Assembly (NCBI GenBank): GCA_900320085.1
Contig: ONRC01000012.1
Span: 41,797-105,796 of the forward strand
DNA length: 64,000 nt
Direction of reading: 5' to 3'
Source: an uncultured Eubacteriales bacterium
Lineage (GTDB): Bacteria; Bacillota; Clostridia; Christensenellales; Aristaeellaceae
Below, one piece after another: positions 50,332 to 59,042 of the stretch. The translations under genes and the position numbers were made by a program. Positions within the stretch are counted from its first letter, which is position 1. Every line of letters begins with the position of its first letter. The notes beneath the pieces were generated by a model. That model worked only from the letters and a program-made list of their open reading frames with translations, did no database searches and was not told where the DNA came from.

Positions 50332-52062
50332 ATGAAAAGAGTTCTGTCCCTGATTTTTGCGTTCCTGCTGTTTTTTACCGCCGTCCATGCGGAAACAGCG
50401 GAAACCTTCCAAGCCCCGGAGCATACGATCAATTCAAAAAATGTGAAGATGTATCTCCTGAACACGGAAATCTCCATCAACCTTTCGCTGTATTTTGTGG
50501 ACGGCGTGGAGGACATGCCCTGGGTCGATCTTGAAGTTTGGGCCAAAGCGCTCAATTATCTCCAGCAGGACGTATATGATGATAAAAACTTTGAGCTGAC
50601 CTTTTCCAGCCAGGGGGAAAAAGCCTGGCTGACCCGGGAAAACGGCTACCGGATGCTGGCGGACTTTGAAGAAGGCACCCTGTTTTTTGACGACTACAAC
50701 GGCTTTATGCACGAGCCCGGCGACATGGTGCCGCTGCTGGACCTGATTTCCATGACGGGCTTCAACGCCGATGGTCAGCCTGAGCTTTTCCAGCGGGACA
50801 CTTATGCCTCCTTTGACCGTTATGGCGAATCTGTGCTGCTGAACCTGAGGGATTACGAGATCGGCATGATTCATGTGGACGACCTGTATCTTGTGCCGCT
50901 GCAGACCATGGGCGATTTCACCCTCGCCACGAACGCCAAGGTGGATGTGTTCTACAACGGAAACGAAGCGTTCATTGCCAACGATAAAAACATGGGCACG
51001 CATGGCAATTACACTGCGCTGGGAGAACGCTACTATTCCGTCCAGCCCACTGACCGCAGCGCCGCCCTTGCGGATTACGGCTACAACGAGCTGTGTCTGG
51101 TGCTGGACAGCTTCTACGGCCTCAAGCAGCCCCACGAAATTGACCGTTTCGCTCCCCTGCTCTGGCAAATCGGCTACGATGAACCCCTGTCCGGTGAAAG
51201 CGCCGAAGACGCTGATCTGGCATTCTATGGCCTTTTGGATTATTTCCTGAACGATGGCCACACTTACTTCAACAGTTATTCCTGGATGGCCGGGGATATG
51301 GAACTGGAGGGAATGGACGGTTCCTCCACGGTGGCGCTGCGCGACCATATCAAACGGTACCGCGCGGCGCGGGAGAAACTATTGGGCGACTATTCTCCTT
51401 ACCAGGAGGTCGGCAACACCGCTTACATTACCTTTGACGAGTTTGAAAACGCCCCCGCCCACGCTTACTACGACGCGCTGGAGGGCGGCGACGCGCCCAT
51501 CGACACCATCGGCCTGATCATCTATGCCCATAGCAGGATCTACCGGGAAAACAGCCCCATCGAAAACGTGGTGATCGACCTGAGCGCCAACACCGGCGGA
51601 TCGGTCAACGCCGCGGCGTTCGTGATCAGCTGGTTTCTGGGCCAGGCGGAAATCAGCGTGAAGGATACGTTCACCGGCGCCATGTCCACCGGCGTGTATC
51701 GGGCGGACGTGAACCTGGACCGGGAATTCGACGAATACGACAACTGCTCCGAAAAGAACCTGTATTGCCTCATTTCTCCCGTCAGCTTCTCCTGCGCCAA
51801 CGCCGTGCCCGCCGCCTTCAAGGCGTCCGGCAGGGTGACACTGCTGGGCCGTCCCTCCTCTGGAGGCAGCTGCACAGTGCAGTTTTTGTCCACGGCCTGG
51901 GGCACTTCCTTCGATATTTCCGGGTCCCAGCGGATGTCGTTTCTCAAAAACGGCTCCTTCTACGACATCGACCAGGGCGTGGAGCCGGACTTTGTTCTCT
52001 CCCGGCCGGAAAGCTTCTATGACCGGGAAACGCTGACCAATTACATCAACCAGCTCCCCTGA
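50332..52062 (+). CDS. Secreted S41-family peptidase-like protein
   Basis: A 576-residue exported protein with a signal peptide (RVLSLIFAFLLFFTAVHA). The S41 (C-terminal processing protease) domain is at about residues 340-575: NVVIDLSANTGGSVNAAAF, then ISPVSFSCANAVPAAFKASGRVTLLGRPSSGGSC, where the Ser of FSCAN is the likely nucleophile, and DQGVEPDFVL. No PDZ domain is evident. The N-terminal 300 residues are unrecognised. It is the only gene between the URO-D gene and a terminator. Confidence 0.82.
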   Translation: MKRVLSLIFAFLLFFTAVHAETAETFQAPEHTINSKNVKMYLLNTEISINLSLYFVDGVEDMPWVDLEVWAKALNYLQQDVYDDKNFELTFSSQGEKAWLTRENGYRMLADFEEGTLFFDDYNGFMHEPGDMVPLLDLISMTGFNADGQPELFQRDTYASFDRYGESVLLNLRDYEIGMIHVDDLYLVPLQTMGDFTLATNAKVDVFYNGNEAFIANDKNMGTHGNYTALGERYYSVQPTDRSAALADYGYNELCLVLDSFYGLKQPHEIDRFAPLLWQIGYDEPLSGESAEDADLAFYGLLDYFLNDGHTYFNSYSWMAGDMELEGMDGSSTVALRDHIKRYRAAREKLLGDYSPYQEVGNTAYITFDEFENAPAHAYYDALEGGDAPIDTIGLIIYAHSRIYRENSPIENVVIDLSANTGGSVNAAAFVISWFLGQAEISVKDTFTGAMSTGVYRADVNLDREFDEYDNCSEKNLYCLISPVSFSCANAVPAAFKASGRVTLLGRPSSGGSCTVQFLSTAWGTSFDISGSQRMSFLKNGSFYDIDQGVEPDFVLSRPESFYDRETLTNYINQLP

Positions 52063-52081
52063 CAAAACCAGGGATACGGCA

Positions 52082-52109
52082 AAGCCCCGGCAGACACCGG
52101 GGCTTTTTC
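52082..52109 (+). terminator. Terminator after the S41 peptidase gene
   Basis: AAAGCCCCGG and CCGGGGCTTTTT form a perfect stem with a CAGACA loop, 20 bases past the stop. Confidence 0.88.
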
Positions 52110-52295
52110 GCTGAAACGAATTGAATAAAAAAGACAAAGTGGAAAGAGCTGCCAAGAAAAAAAAGACGGCAAGCAGGAAATCGGACCGTTACGAAGAATA
52201 ACAAGAAAGAATTTTCAGCGCTGACGCGATCCGTTTCAGCAATCTGAAAACACCAAAGGAGTAAGGAGCAGCGGGAAGGGCAAGGCAAGCCCTTC

Positions 52296-53426
52296 ATGAT
52301 GCGGCAGAAAACAATGGACAAGAAATTCTTATTGCTTATCATCAATCCCGGTTCAACATCCACCAAGATCAGTCTGTTTGAAAACGAAAAGGAGCTGTTC
52401 CAAAAAAGCCAGTTCCATGACGCGCCGGTGTTGCTGCAGTTTTCCCACGTCAACGGGCAGGTGCCCTTCCGCTATCAGGTGATTCTGGATATGCTGAAAG
52501 AGGAAGGGGTAGCGCCGGAGGACATCGACGTGTTTGTGGGCCGCGGCGGCAGCGCCTGCACCCAGCCCAGCGGCGTGACAGTGATTGATCAGAAGCTGTA
52601 CGACGACACCGAAGCGGCGGTGGGCGGCAGTGAGCACGCGGCCAAGCTGGGCGTGATGCTGGCCTGGAAATTCTCCCTGGCCTATCACAAGCCAGCCTAC
52701 ACCCTGAACCCCACCAACGTGGACGAATACTGCGATTACGCCCGCCTGACCGGCATCCGGGGCCTCTATCGCCAGGGACACTCCCATGTGCTCAATCCCA
52801 AGGCCGTGGCAACGGCCCACGCCGAATCCATGGGCAAAACGTATGAGGACTGCAATTTCATCGTCGCCCACATCGACGGCGGCGTCACCGTCAGCGCCCA
52901 CGACCACGGCCGCATGATCGACGGCACCATGGGCGCCGATGGGGAAGGCCCTTTTGCTCCCACCCGCATCGGCAGTGTGCCTGTGCTGGCGCTGCTGGAC
53001 TACCTGGAAACCCATCCGCTGGACGACGTGCGGCGGATGTGCTCCCGCTCCGGCGGGTTCGTGAGCCTGTTTGGCACCTCCAATTCCGATACCATCCACG
53101 CGCTGGTGGACCAGGGCGATAAAAAAGCCACGCTGGTTTGGAACACCATGATTTACCAGATCTGCAAGCACATCGGGGCCATGAGCGCCGTGCTTTCCGG
53201 CAAGGTGGACGCCATTCTTTTGACCGGCGGGCTGATGCGGTTTGACGATATTACCGTCGGCATCCGGCAGCGCTGCGGCTGGATCGCCCCGATCTGCGTT
53301 TACCCCGGCGAGATGGAACAGGAAGCCATGGCTTTCCCGGTGCTCAAAGTGCTGCGGGGCCAGGCAAAGGCCATGACCTACAGCGGGAAAAACGTGTGGC
53401 AGGGCTTTGAGGGCGTGACGTTCTGA
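52296..53426 (+). CDS. buk: Butyrate kinase
   Basis: A 376-residue acetate-kinase-fold enzyme. It makes butyrate and ATP from butyryl phosphate. Motifs: IINPGSTSTKISLF (phosphate-binding), FVGRGGSACTQPSG, VAHIDGGVTVSAHDHGRMIDG, LFGTSNSDTIHALVDQG and ILLTGGLMRFD. The usual partner, phosphotransbutyrylase, is not adjacent. The ATG at 52296 is given; the ATG at 52314 matches the usual N terminus better but has no clear ribosome site. A terminator follows. Confidence 0.93.
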   Translation: MMRQKTMDKKFLLLIINPGSTSTKISLFENEKELFQKSQFHDAPVLLQFSHVNGQVPFRYQVILDMLKEEGVAPEDIDVFVGRGGSACTQPSGVTVIDQKLYDDTEAAVGGSEHAAKLGVMLAWKFSLAYHKPAYTLNPTNVDEYCDYARLTGIRGLYRQGHSHVLNPKAVATAHAESMGKTYEDCNFIVAHIDGGVTVSAHDHGRMIDGTMGADGEGPFAPTRIGSVPVLALLDYLETHPLDDVRRMCSRSGGFVSLFGTSNSDTIHALVDQGDKKATLVWNTMIYQICKHIGAMSAVLSGKVDAILLTGGLMRFDDITVGIRQRCGWIAPICVYPGEMEQEAMAFPVLKVLRGQAKAMTYSGKNVWQGFEGVTF

Positions 53427-53462
53427 AACCATTCGCCGCGAAGAAAACGCTTTTATGCGATG

Positions 53463-53486
53463 AAAGGGGAGTTTCTCCCCTTTTTT
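53463..53486. terminator. Bidirectional terminator between buk and the amidohydrolase gene
   Basis: AAAGGGGAG and CTCCCCTTTTTT with a TTT loop, between convergent genes. Confidence 0.85.
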
Positions 53487-53494
53487 GTTTCCCT

Positions 53495-55090
53495 TCACGC
53501 AGGGTAAACGCGCTTTCCCCCAAGATAGCATCCAAGCACCTGAATATCATGCAGGCGATGGGCTTCCACCTCAAACGGGTTTTCCCCCAGGGCGGTGAAA
53601 TCAGCCAGGTAACCCGGCGCGATTCTTCCTTTCTCCCCTTCTTCAAAGCTGGCTTCCGCGCCGTGCCAGGTAAAGCTGTCCAGCGCTTCCTGCACAGTGA
53701 ACGCCTGATCCGGCAAGTAAGGCCCTGTGCCATCCAGCGACGTGCGCGTCACGGCGCATTCGATTCCCGCCATCACGTTGGGCAGCTCCACCGGGCAGTC
53801 GGACCCATTGGATACGCTGACCCCCGCGTTCAGAAGCGTTTTCCAGTTGTAGCTGGAAGCGGCCAATTTTTCCCCCACCCTTTGCTCCACGATGTGGTTA
53901 TCGTAATCCAGGAAGATAGACTGGGCGTAGATGTGAAGCCCCAGCCGCCGCATCCGCTCCAGCTGATCGGGCCGCGTGATCTGGCAATGCACGATGCCGT
54001 GCCGCGGGTCCTGCCTCGGGTGGGAAATCATCGCCCCTTCGATCGCGTTCAATACCTGATCCAGGCAGGCATCGCCGATCGCGTGAACAGCCACCCGCAT
54101 CCCATGATTATGAGCGCAGGCGACCAAAGCGTTCAGGGTGTCTTCCGGAAACAGAGAAAACCCCCGCGTATCCGGCGCGTCCGCATAGGGACGGCTCAGA
54201 TGGGCGGTCCGGCTGCCCAGGGACCCGTCTCCCAGCAGCTTGACCGGCCCGATCCTGAACATTTCGCCGCCCGCCTCCAGTCCCGATTCGGCAAAATCGC
54301 GCAGGCTGTCCACGTCGGTAAACTGCGCCTGTTCGCAGACGCGGACGGTCAGCTCGCCGTTCGACGCCATCTCCCGATACACCTCGTTGACCGTCTGCCA
54401 GGGTACGCCATGAAACACCTGGTAATCGTCCGTCTGCACGCTGGTGATGCCATACCGGTTCACCTCCCGGCACGCGGCGCGGAGCATCGCCCTGATTTCG
54501 TCCTTCCCGGGCGTGGGGAGCCCGCGCTCCGCCAATCCGATCGCATTATCATAGAGCAGGCCGTTTTCATAGTCGATCGCCCCGCCCTCGGGAGCCGCGG
54601 TATCCGGATGAATACCCGCCTGCTCCAGAGCTTTCGTGTTCACCACGCAGCAATGGCCGCAGGCACGGGTCAGCAAAATGGGGATCGCGGACGAGATTGC
54701 GTCCAGGTCATGCCTGGTCGGCATACGGTGCACATCCTCAAACAGATCCTGGTTCCAGCCCCGGCCCAGCAGCCAGACTCCCCCGCGCGGCGGATGCTGC
54801 GCAAGGAAAGCGCGCACCGCCTCCAGCATCCCGGACAGCGAATGGGTATGCGCCGCCAGGTTGGCCATGCGGAGAACATTGCCGAAGCTCAGCAGATGCA
54901 TGTGCGAATCGTTAAATCCGGGGCAGACAAAGCAGCCCCGCAGATCGACGCGCTCGTCGCCGTCCGACAGCGCCGACAGGATTTCCGCGTCGCTGCCGGT
55001 CATCACAAACCGCCCGTTTTCAACGAGAAAAGCCTGGGTCAGGGGAAGGCGTCCCGGATATACCTCCGCGTTGTAATATGCAGTCTTCAT
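53495..55090 (-). CDS. Amidohydrolase family 3 (YtcJ-like) metal-dependent hydrolase
   Basis: A 531-residue amidohydrolase_3 enzyme. The metal site HMH appears in FNDSHMHLLSFG; VHAIGDACLDQVLNAIE and HCQITRPDQLERM are further metal or substrate regions; SNGSDCPVELPNVM holds the catalytic Asp. The start at 55090 has GGAGG nine bases upstream. Substrate is unknown. Relatives cleave N-acyl or cyclic amide bonds and are commonly annotated as YtcJ. Confidence 0.9.
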   Translation of the reverse strand: MKTAYYNAEVYPGRLPLTQAFLVENGRFVMTGSDAEILSALSDGDERVDLRGCFVCPGFNDSHMHLLSFGNVLRMANLAAHTHSLSGMLEAVRAFLAQHPPRGGVWLLGRGWNQDLFEDVHRMPTRHDLDAISSAIPILLTRACGHCCVVNTKALEQAGIHPDTAAPEGGAIDYENGLLYDNAIGLAERGLPTPGKDEIRAMLRAACREVNRYGITSVQTDDYQVFHGVPWQTVNEVYREMASNGELTVRVCEQAQFTDVDSLRDFAESGLEAGGEMFRIGPVKLLGDGSLGSRTAHLSRPYADAPDTRGFSLFPEDTLNALVACAHNHGMRVAVHAIGDACLDQVLNAIEGAMISHPRQDPRHGIVHCQITRPDQLERMRRLGLHIYAQSIFLDYDNHIVEQRVGEKLAASSYNWKTLLNAGVSVSNGSDCPVELPNVMAGIECAVTRTSLDGTGPYLPDQAFTVQEALDSFTWHGAEASFEEGEKGRIAPGYLADFTALGENPFEVEAHRLHDIQVLGCYLGGKRVYPA

Positions 55091-55135
55091 AGGGTTGACC
55101 TCCGTTTTATTCCGCCGCTGGGCAAGTATGCTGAG

Positions 55136-55164
55136 ATTATAGCAGAAAAACAGCCGCAAGGCAA
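55136..55164 (-). promoter_or_regulatory. Promoter of the amidohydrolase gene
   Basis: TTGCCT and perfect TATAAT on the minus strand with 17-base spacing, 46 bases before the start. Confidence 0.75.
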
Positions 55165-55222
55165 TGCGCCGCCTTGCTTCCTCCGTCGATTATGTTTTAC
55201 ACGCCGAGGTTCACAAAATCTA

Positions 55223-55251
55223 TTGCCGCCGCCCGCTGTTTCCTGTATAAT
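55223..55251 (+). promoter_or_regulatory. Promoter of the redox membrane operon
   Basis: TTGCCG and perfect TATAAT are separated by 17 bases, about 69 bases before the CXXC membrane protein gene. Confidence 0.75.
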
Positions 55252-55319
55252 AAGCCCGAACAGGAACCAAACAGAGAACAGGGCCCACAGCGAATGCTGC
55301 CCCTGCCGGAGTGGATGAT

Positions 55320-55745
55320 ATGACAAGAACAAGAATGTATCTGATCCTGCAAGCCATGGCCTGCGCGCTGCTGGCAGCGCTGTTGGCCGCGTCGGCCATC
55401 AGCATTTATCTGGAAGGCGCCGCCCGCAAGGCGGGGCACCCGCTGGAGCCCATTTATACGCGTGAAATCGTGGCGGAGAAGGTCGTGCCTCTCGCGCCGC
55501 TGTTTTTTGCGTCCATCGGGCTGACGGCAGCCGGGCTGGTCTTAGGGATAAAGGAAGAAGAAAAAGGATCGGGCGTACTGTCCGCGCCAAAGCCGCTCAA
55601 ACGGCCCGCCCATCCCGGCGCAATTCAGACGGTGCTGATCCTCGTTGCCCTGGCGCTGATCGTGGCCGGCGTGCTCAACGGCAGCGCCTGGGACTTGCTC
55701 GTCAAAGCAATCAACATCTGTACGGAGTGTATTGGCCTTGGATAA
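55320..55745 (+). CDS. CD1871A-like CXXC-motif membrane protein
   Basis: A 141-residue protein with three membrane segments (about 8-28, 56-74 and 102-120) and a C-terminal NICTECIGLG, the CXXC-type tail that defines CD1871A-family proteins of Clostridia. The Cys pair could be redox-active or bind metal near the membrane surface. GGAG stands seven bases before the ATG at 55320; a GTG nine bases earlier is also in frame. The next gene overlaps by 14 bases, strongly suggesting a complex with that ferredoxin-thioredoxin fusion. Confidence 0.75.
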   Translation: MTRTRMYLILQAMACALLAALLAASAISIYLEGAARKAGHPLEPIYTREIVAEKVVPLAPLFFASIGLTAAGLVLGIKEEEKGSGVLSAPKPLKRPAHPGAIQTVLILVALALIVAGVLNGSAWDLLVKAINICTECIGLG

Positions 55746-57261
55746 AGCGAACAAAAACTTTGGACAGGCCCGCAGGCCGTCCACCCGCCGACTGGTTCAG
55801 CTGTATTCGGCGCTGCTGTACAACGCTCACCTGAAAGGCTTTATCAGCGGCCAGATTTATCAGGGGCAGGCGAAATACGCCTGCGTGCCCGGCCTGAACT
55901 GCTATTCCTGCCCCGGCGCGGTCGGGGCATGCCCGCTGGGGGCCGTTCAGAACGCATTGGCCTCCGCCGGTCACAGGGCCGAGTGGTATGTGCTGGGCAT
56001 CCTTCTGCTTTACGGCGTTATCCTGGGCCGCACAGTCTGCGGCTGGCTGTGCCCGCTGGGGTTGGCGCAGGAGCTGCTCCATAAAATCCCCACCCCGAAA
56101 ATCAGAAAATCGCGGGGCACGCAGATTGTGTCCTGGCTCAAATATATCATCCTGGCCGTCTTTGTGGTCGGCCTGCCGCTGTGGTATGGCCTGCGCGACG
56201 ACCTGCCGCTGCCCGCTTTCTGCAAATATATTTGCCCTGCCGGAACGGCGGAAGGCGCGGTGGGGCTGCTGTCCAGTCCAGCCAACGCCTCCTTTTTCAG
56301 TATGCTGGGCCTGATCTTCACCCGTAAGTTCGTCATCATGCTGGTCATTGGGCTGGCGTGCGTGTTCTGCTACCGCTCGTTCTGCCGCTTTCTTTGTCCC
56401 CTGGGTGCGATTTACGGGCTGTTCAACCGCTTCAACGTCATCGGCGTACAGGTGGACGGCGCCCGCTGCACCCGCTGCGGCGCGTGCGTAAGTGCCTGCG
56501 GCATGGACGTGCGGCATGTAGGCGACCACGAATGTATCCACTGCGGCAAGTGTATGGCGGTGTGCCATCCGGGGGCCATTTCCATCAAGGCGGGAAAGAT
56601 CACCCTGAAAGCGCCTGACATCAGCCGCGCCGGGAACAAGCAGGAAGCGCTCAAAAAACGCAGACAGACGGGCCGTATTCTGTGGGCCGCGGCCCTGGCG
56701 GCGCTGTGCTTCGCGCTGTTGTGGTTCAATGTGCTGGACCCAGCCGTCCAGGCGGAATCCCCGTCTCCCCAAGCGGCGATCCCTGCGCCCACCGAAGCCC
56801 CGATTGCCGCGCCGCGCTATGAAAGCGACGCGCCGGAAGGGAACGCGGTGGGCCAGCGGCTGCCCGATTTCACCCTGTCCTGCTACGACGGCACAGTGTT
56901 CCGCCTGGCGGAGCAAAAGGGAAAAATCACCATGATCAACTTCTGGGCCACTTACTGCACGCCCTGCAAGCAGGAGCTGCCTTATTTCAACGATCTGTAT
57001 ACAGCCCATCGGGATGATTTGGCCATGATCGCCGTTCATCCTTCCCTGGTCCTTGACAGCCCGGAAGAATACCTGGCGGACAAAGGCTATGCTCTGCCCT
57101 TTGCCACCGACGCCGACGACACCGTGCTGCGCCTGGTGGGCGGCACGGGCACCTATCCTCAAACCGTCGTGCTCAACCGAAAGGGCGAGGTGATCTACAA
57201 CAAGGTCGGGTCCGTGACCCCTGAGGTTTTGGAAGCCCTCTTTGACGAAGCGAATCAATAA
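55732..57261 (+). CDS. Membrane polyferredoxin (NapH-like) fused to an extracytoplasmic thioredoxin domain
   Basis: A 509-residue fusion. The N-terminal part has CYSCPGAVGACPLGA, then membrane segments with CGWLCPLG, CKYICPAG and CRFLCPLG, as in NapH/CcoG-like ferredoxins. A two-cluster ferredoxin follows (CTRCGACVSACGMD, CIHCGKCMAVCHPG). After a further membrane helix (about 317-337) and an Ala/Pro linker comes a TlpA-like thioredoxin domain (about 370-509) with WATYCTPCK, Cys409 and Cys412. The layout suggests electron flow from cytoplasmic ferredoxin across the membrane to external disulfides. Starts at TTG 55732 or TTG 55738; the second has better spacing to GGAG. Confidence 0.88.
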   Translation: MALDKANKNFGQARRPSTRRLVQLYSALLYNAHLKGFISGQIYQGQAKYACVPGLNCYSCPGAVGACPLGAVQNALASAGHRAEWYVLGILLLYGVILGRTVCGWLCPLGLAQELLHKIPTPKIRKSRGTQIVSWLKYIILAVFVVGLPLWYGLRDDLPLPAFCKYICPAGTAEGAVGLLSSPANASFFSMLGLIFTRKFVIMLVIGLACVFCYRSFCRFLCPLGAIYGLFNRFNVIGVQVDGARCTRCGACVSACGMDVRHVGDHECIHCGKCMAVCHPGAISIKAGKITLKAPDISRAGNKQEALKKRRQTGRILWAAALAALCFALLWFNVLDPAVQAESPSPQAAIPAPTEAPIAAPRYESDAPEGNAVGQRLPDFTLSCYDGTVFRLAEQKGKITMINFWATYCTPCKQELPYFNDLYTAHRDDLAMIAVHPSLVLDSPEEYLADKGYALPFATDADDTVLRLVGGTGTYPQTVVLNRKGEVIYNKVGSVTPEVLEALFDEANQ

Positions 57262-57265
57262 AAAA

Positions 57266-57294
57266 TGGCTCCGGAGCAGTTCTCCAGAGCCTTT
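57266..57294 (+). terminator. Terminator after the ferredoxin-thioredoxin gene
   Basis: GGCTCCGGAG and CTCCAGAGCC pair with two mismatches around a CAGTT loop, followed by TTTT, just after the stop. Confidence 0.65.
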
Positions 57295-57310
57295 TGGGTG
57301 TCACGCTTTT

Positions 57311-57538
57311 ATAACAGTCTTGTTCTCAAGGACAGCTATCAGCCGCCGGCCAGAAGCATCACGACACCAAGCCAAACTTCCGCGTTCCTTCCAGCATCAG
57401 CGGAAACCAAGGCAATTTACAAAGTCAAGCAGCTTCCGCTATTGCGGGTCCAGGGGGATCATCCCCCTGGCGCAGGGTACAGGGGCCGCGAAGGCCCCTG
57501 CCTCGTTTTCTTTTTATCCTTCACAACATGACTGTTAT
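57311..57538. repeat. MITE/REP-like element, family 2 (complete copy)
   Basis: The ends are ATAACAGTCTTGTTCTCAAG (left) and CCTTCACAACATGACTGTTAT (right), an imperfect terminal inverted repeat. Inside are CCAAACTTCCGCGTTCC, GCGGGTCCAGGGGGATCATC and AGGGGCCGCGAAGGCCCCT hairpins. About 125 bases are an inverted, diverged copy of 37660-37780. Confidence 0.8.
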
Positions 57539-57577
57539 CATTTAATGATGATTGAACGCGTACAGTATCATCACGAG

Positions 57578-59026
57578 TCAGTCCAGGATTTGGTCCAGCG
57601 TGAGAATCGCCGCCACATAGATTCTGGCGCAGTTATACACTTTTTCCATAGGAAGGGCCTCGTCCCTGCCGTGGGCGCCGCCGTGGCCCTCCGGCAGGAA
57701 AGCGTGCACGCGGCTGGGGCCTTTGGTGCCGGGGCCAAAGGAAATGGCGTTGGGCACAGCCTTGGAATACGTGCCGCCGCCCATGGTGTAGGGCGGGTCG
57801 TCGCTGCCCGTCAGGTCGTGGTACACTTCCTGCAGGGCGGTCACGAAGGGGCTTTCCCTGGGCATGTAGTAAGGAGCGGAAAGGTCAAGCGCTTCAGGCG
57901 CGAAGCCCAGGGCGTCCCAAGCCCTGATCAGGGAAGCTTGCAGCCGGTCGCCGGGGCAGGTGATGGGGTAGCGGCTGTCCAGGCCTACCCGCAGCACGCC
58001 GTTCTTCAGATGCGCGATGGTATAGACCAGCGTCAGCGGCCCGGACATTTCATCCTCATAGAACACGCCCTCGCTGTATCCATGATGATCCTCAGTGAGC
58101 TGATGCAGCCCAGCAACGGCTTTCGCCGCCGAACCCGTCAGCAGTTCAGAGGCAGCCAGGGCGGCGGTAAGAACGGCAATGGCGTTCAGGCTGTCATCCG
58201 GCCGGGCCGCGTGGCCCGACTGGCCAATAGCGGTCAGGCGCATCCCCTCCGGCGCTTTCTCGGCGGTGATGCTTTTCCGCAGCGCATCCGGCAGTTTTTT
58301 GAGGGCATCGTATACTTCCTTTTCTTCCGCGGCGATCACGCAAACCGCCGTATCCGGGATCACATTATGCGCGCTGCCCGCGTCGAAGGAAATCAGGTTG
58401 CCGCCTGCATCGGCCCGGATGAACCCGGTCAGCGAGCCTTTTTGCCCATAGTTTACCGGGAAGCCCGCGTCCGGCACCAGGGATAGCTTCGGAAAAACAT
58501 GGCCTCGTTCCCGCAAGGCGCGCATATCGTGCATTCCGTTTTCCTCGCTGGTGCCGCAGTAAAGGGCGATCCCATGGCGAAGGGGCACGCCCCATTCCCG
58601 CAGCATCCGCATCACAAACAATGCCATCACGGCGGAACCCTTGTTGTCGTCCACGCCGCGCCCGATCAGAGCGTCCTGCTCCTTCAGGTAGGTCGCACCG
58701 AAGGGCGGATAAATCCATCCGTCTCCCACGGGCACCACGTCCAGGTGCGCGATCAGGCCGATGGCGTTGCTTCGGTCGCCCAGGGAAATGACCCCCGCGT
58801 AACCGTCCAAATCCTCCGTTTCAAAGCCGTATGCCCCTCCCCGCTCTAAGGCGTGATCCAGCACACGGCGGCATCCCGCCCCAAAGGGCGCTTTTTCCGC
58901 CGCTTCCTCAGGATGACTCACGGAGGGAATCCGCGCCAGCTCCTGGATTTCTTCAATGAACTCCGCCTTGTGGGCGTTGATCCACAAATCGGCTTTTTCC
59001 ACATACGCCTGTATTTCCGGTTTCAT
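57578..59026 (-). CDS. M20-family Sapep/PepV-type dipeptidase
   Basis: A 482-residue metallopeptidase of the PepV/Sapep group, which cleaves short peptides. Metal-site motifs: GLIAHLDVVPVGDGW, GRGVDDNKGSAVMAL and CGTSEENGMHDM; GGTYSKAVPNAISFGP is near the C terminus. The lid domain sits in between. It starts MKPEIQAYVEKADLWI. It lies 16 bases after the MATE gene on the same strand. Confidence 0.94.
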   Translation of the reverse strand: MKPEIQAYVEKADLWINAHKAEFIEEIQELARIPSVSHPEEAAEKAPFGAGCRRVLDHALERGGAYGFETEDLDGYAGVISLGDRSNAIGLIAHLDVVPVGDGWIYPPFGATYLKEQDALIGRGVDDNKGSAVMALFVMRMLREWGVPLRHGIALYCGTSEENGMHDMRALRERGHVFPKLSLVPDAGFPVNYGQKGSLTGFIRADAGGNLISFDAGSAHNVIPDTAVCVIAAEEKEVYDALKKLPDALRKSITAEKAPEGMRLTAIGQSGHAARPDDSLNAIAVLTAALAASELLTGSAAKAVAGLHQLTEDHHGYSEGVFYEDEMSGPLTLVYTIAHLKNGVLRVGLDSRYPITCPGDRLQASLIRAWDALGFAPEALDLSAPYYMPRESPFVTALQEVYHDLTGSDDPPYTMGGGTYSKAVPNAISFGPGTKGPSRVHAFLPEGHGGAHGRDEALPMEKVYNCARIYVAAILTLDQILD

Positions 59027-59042
59027 GCGCCTGTACCTCCCG

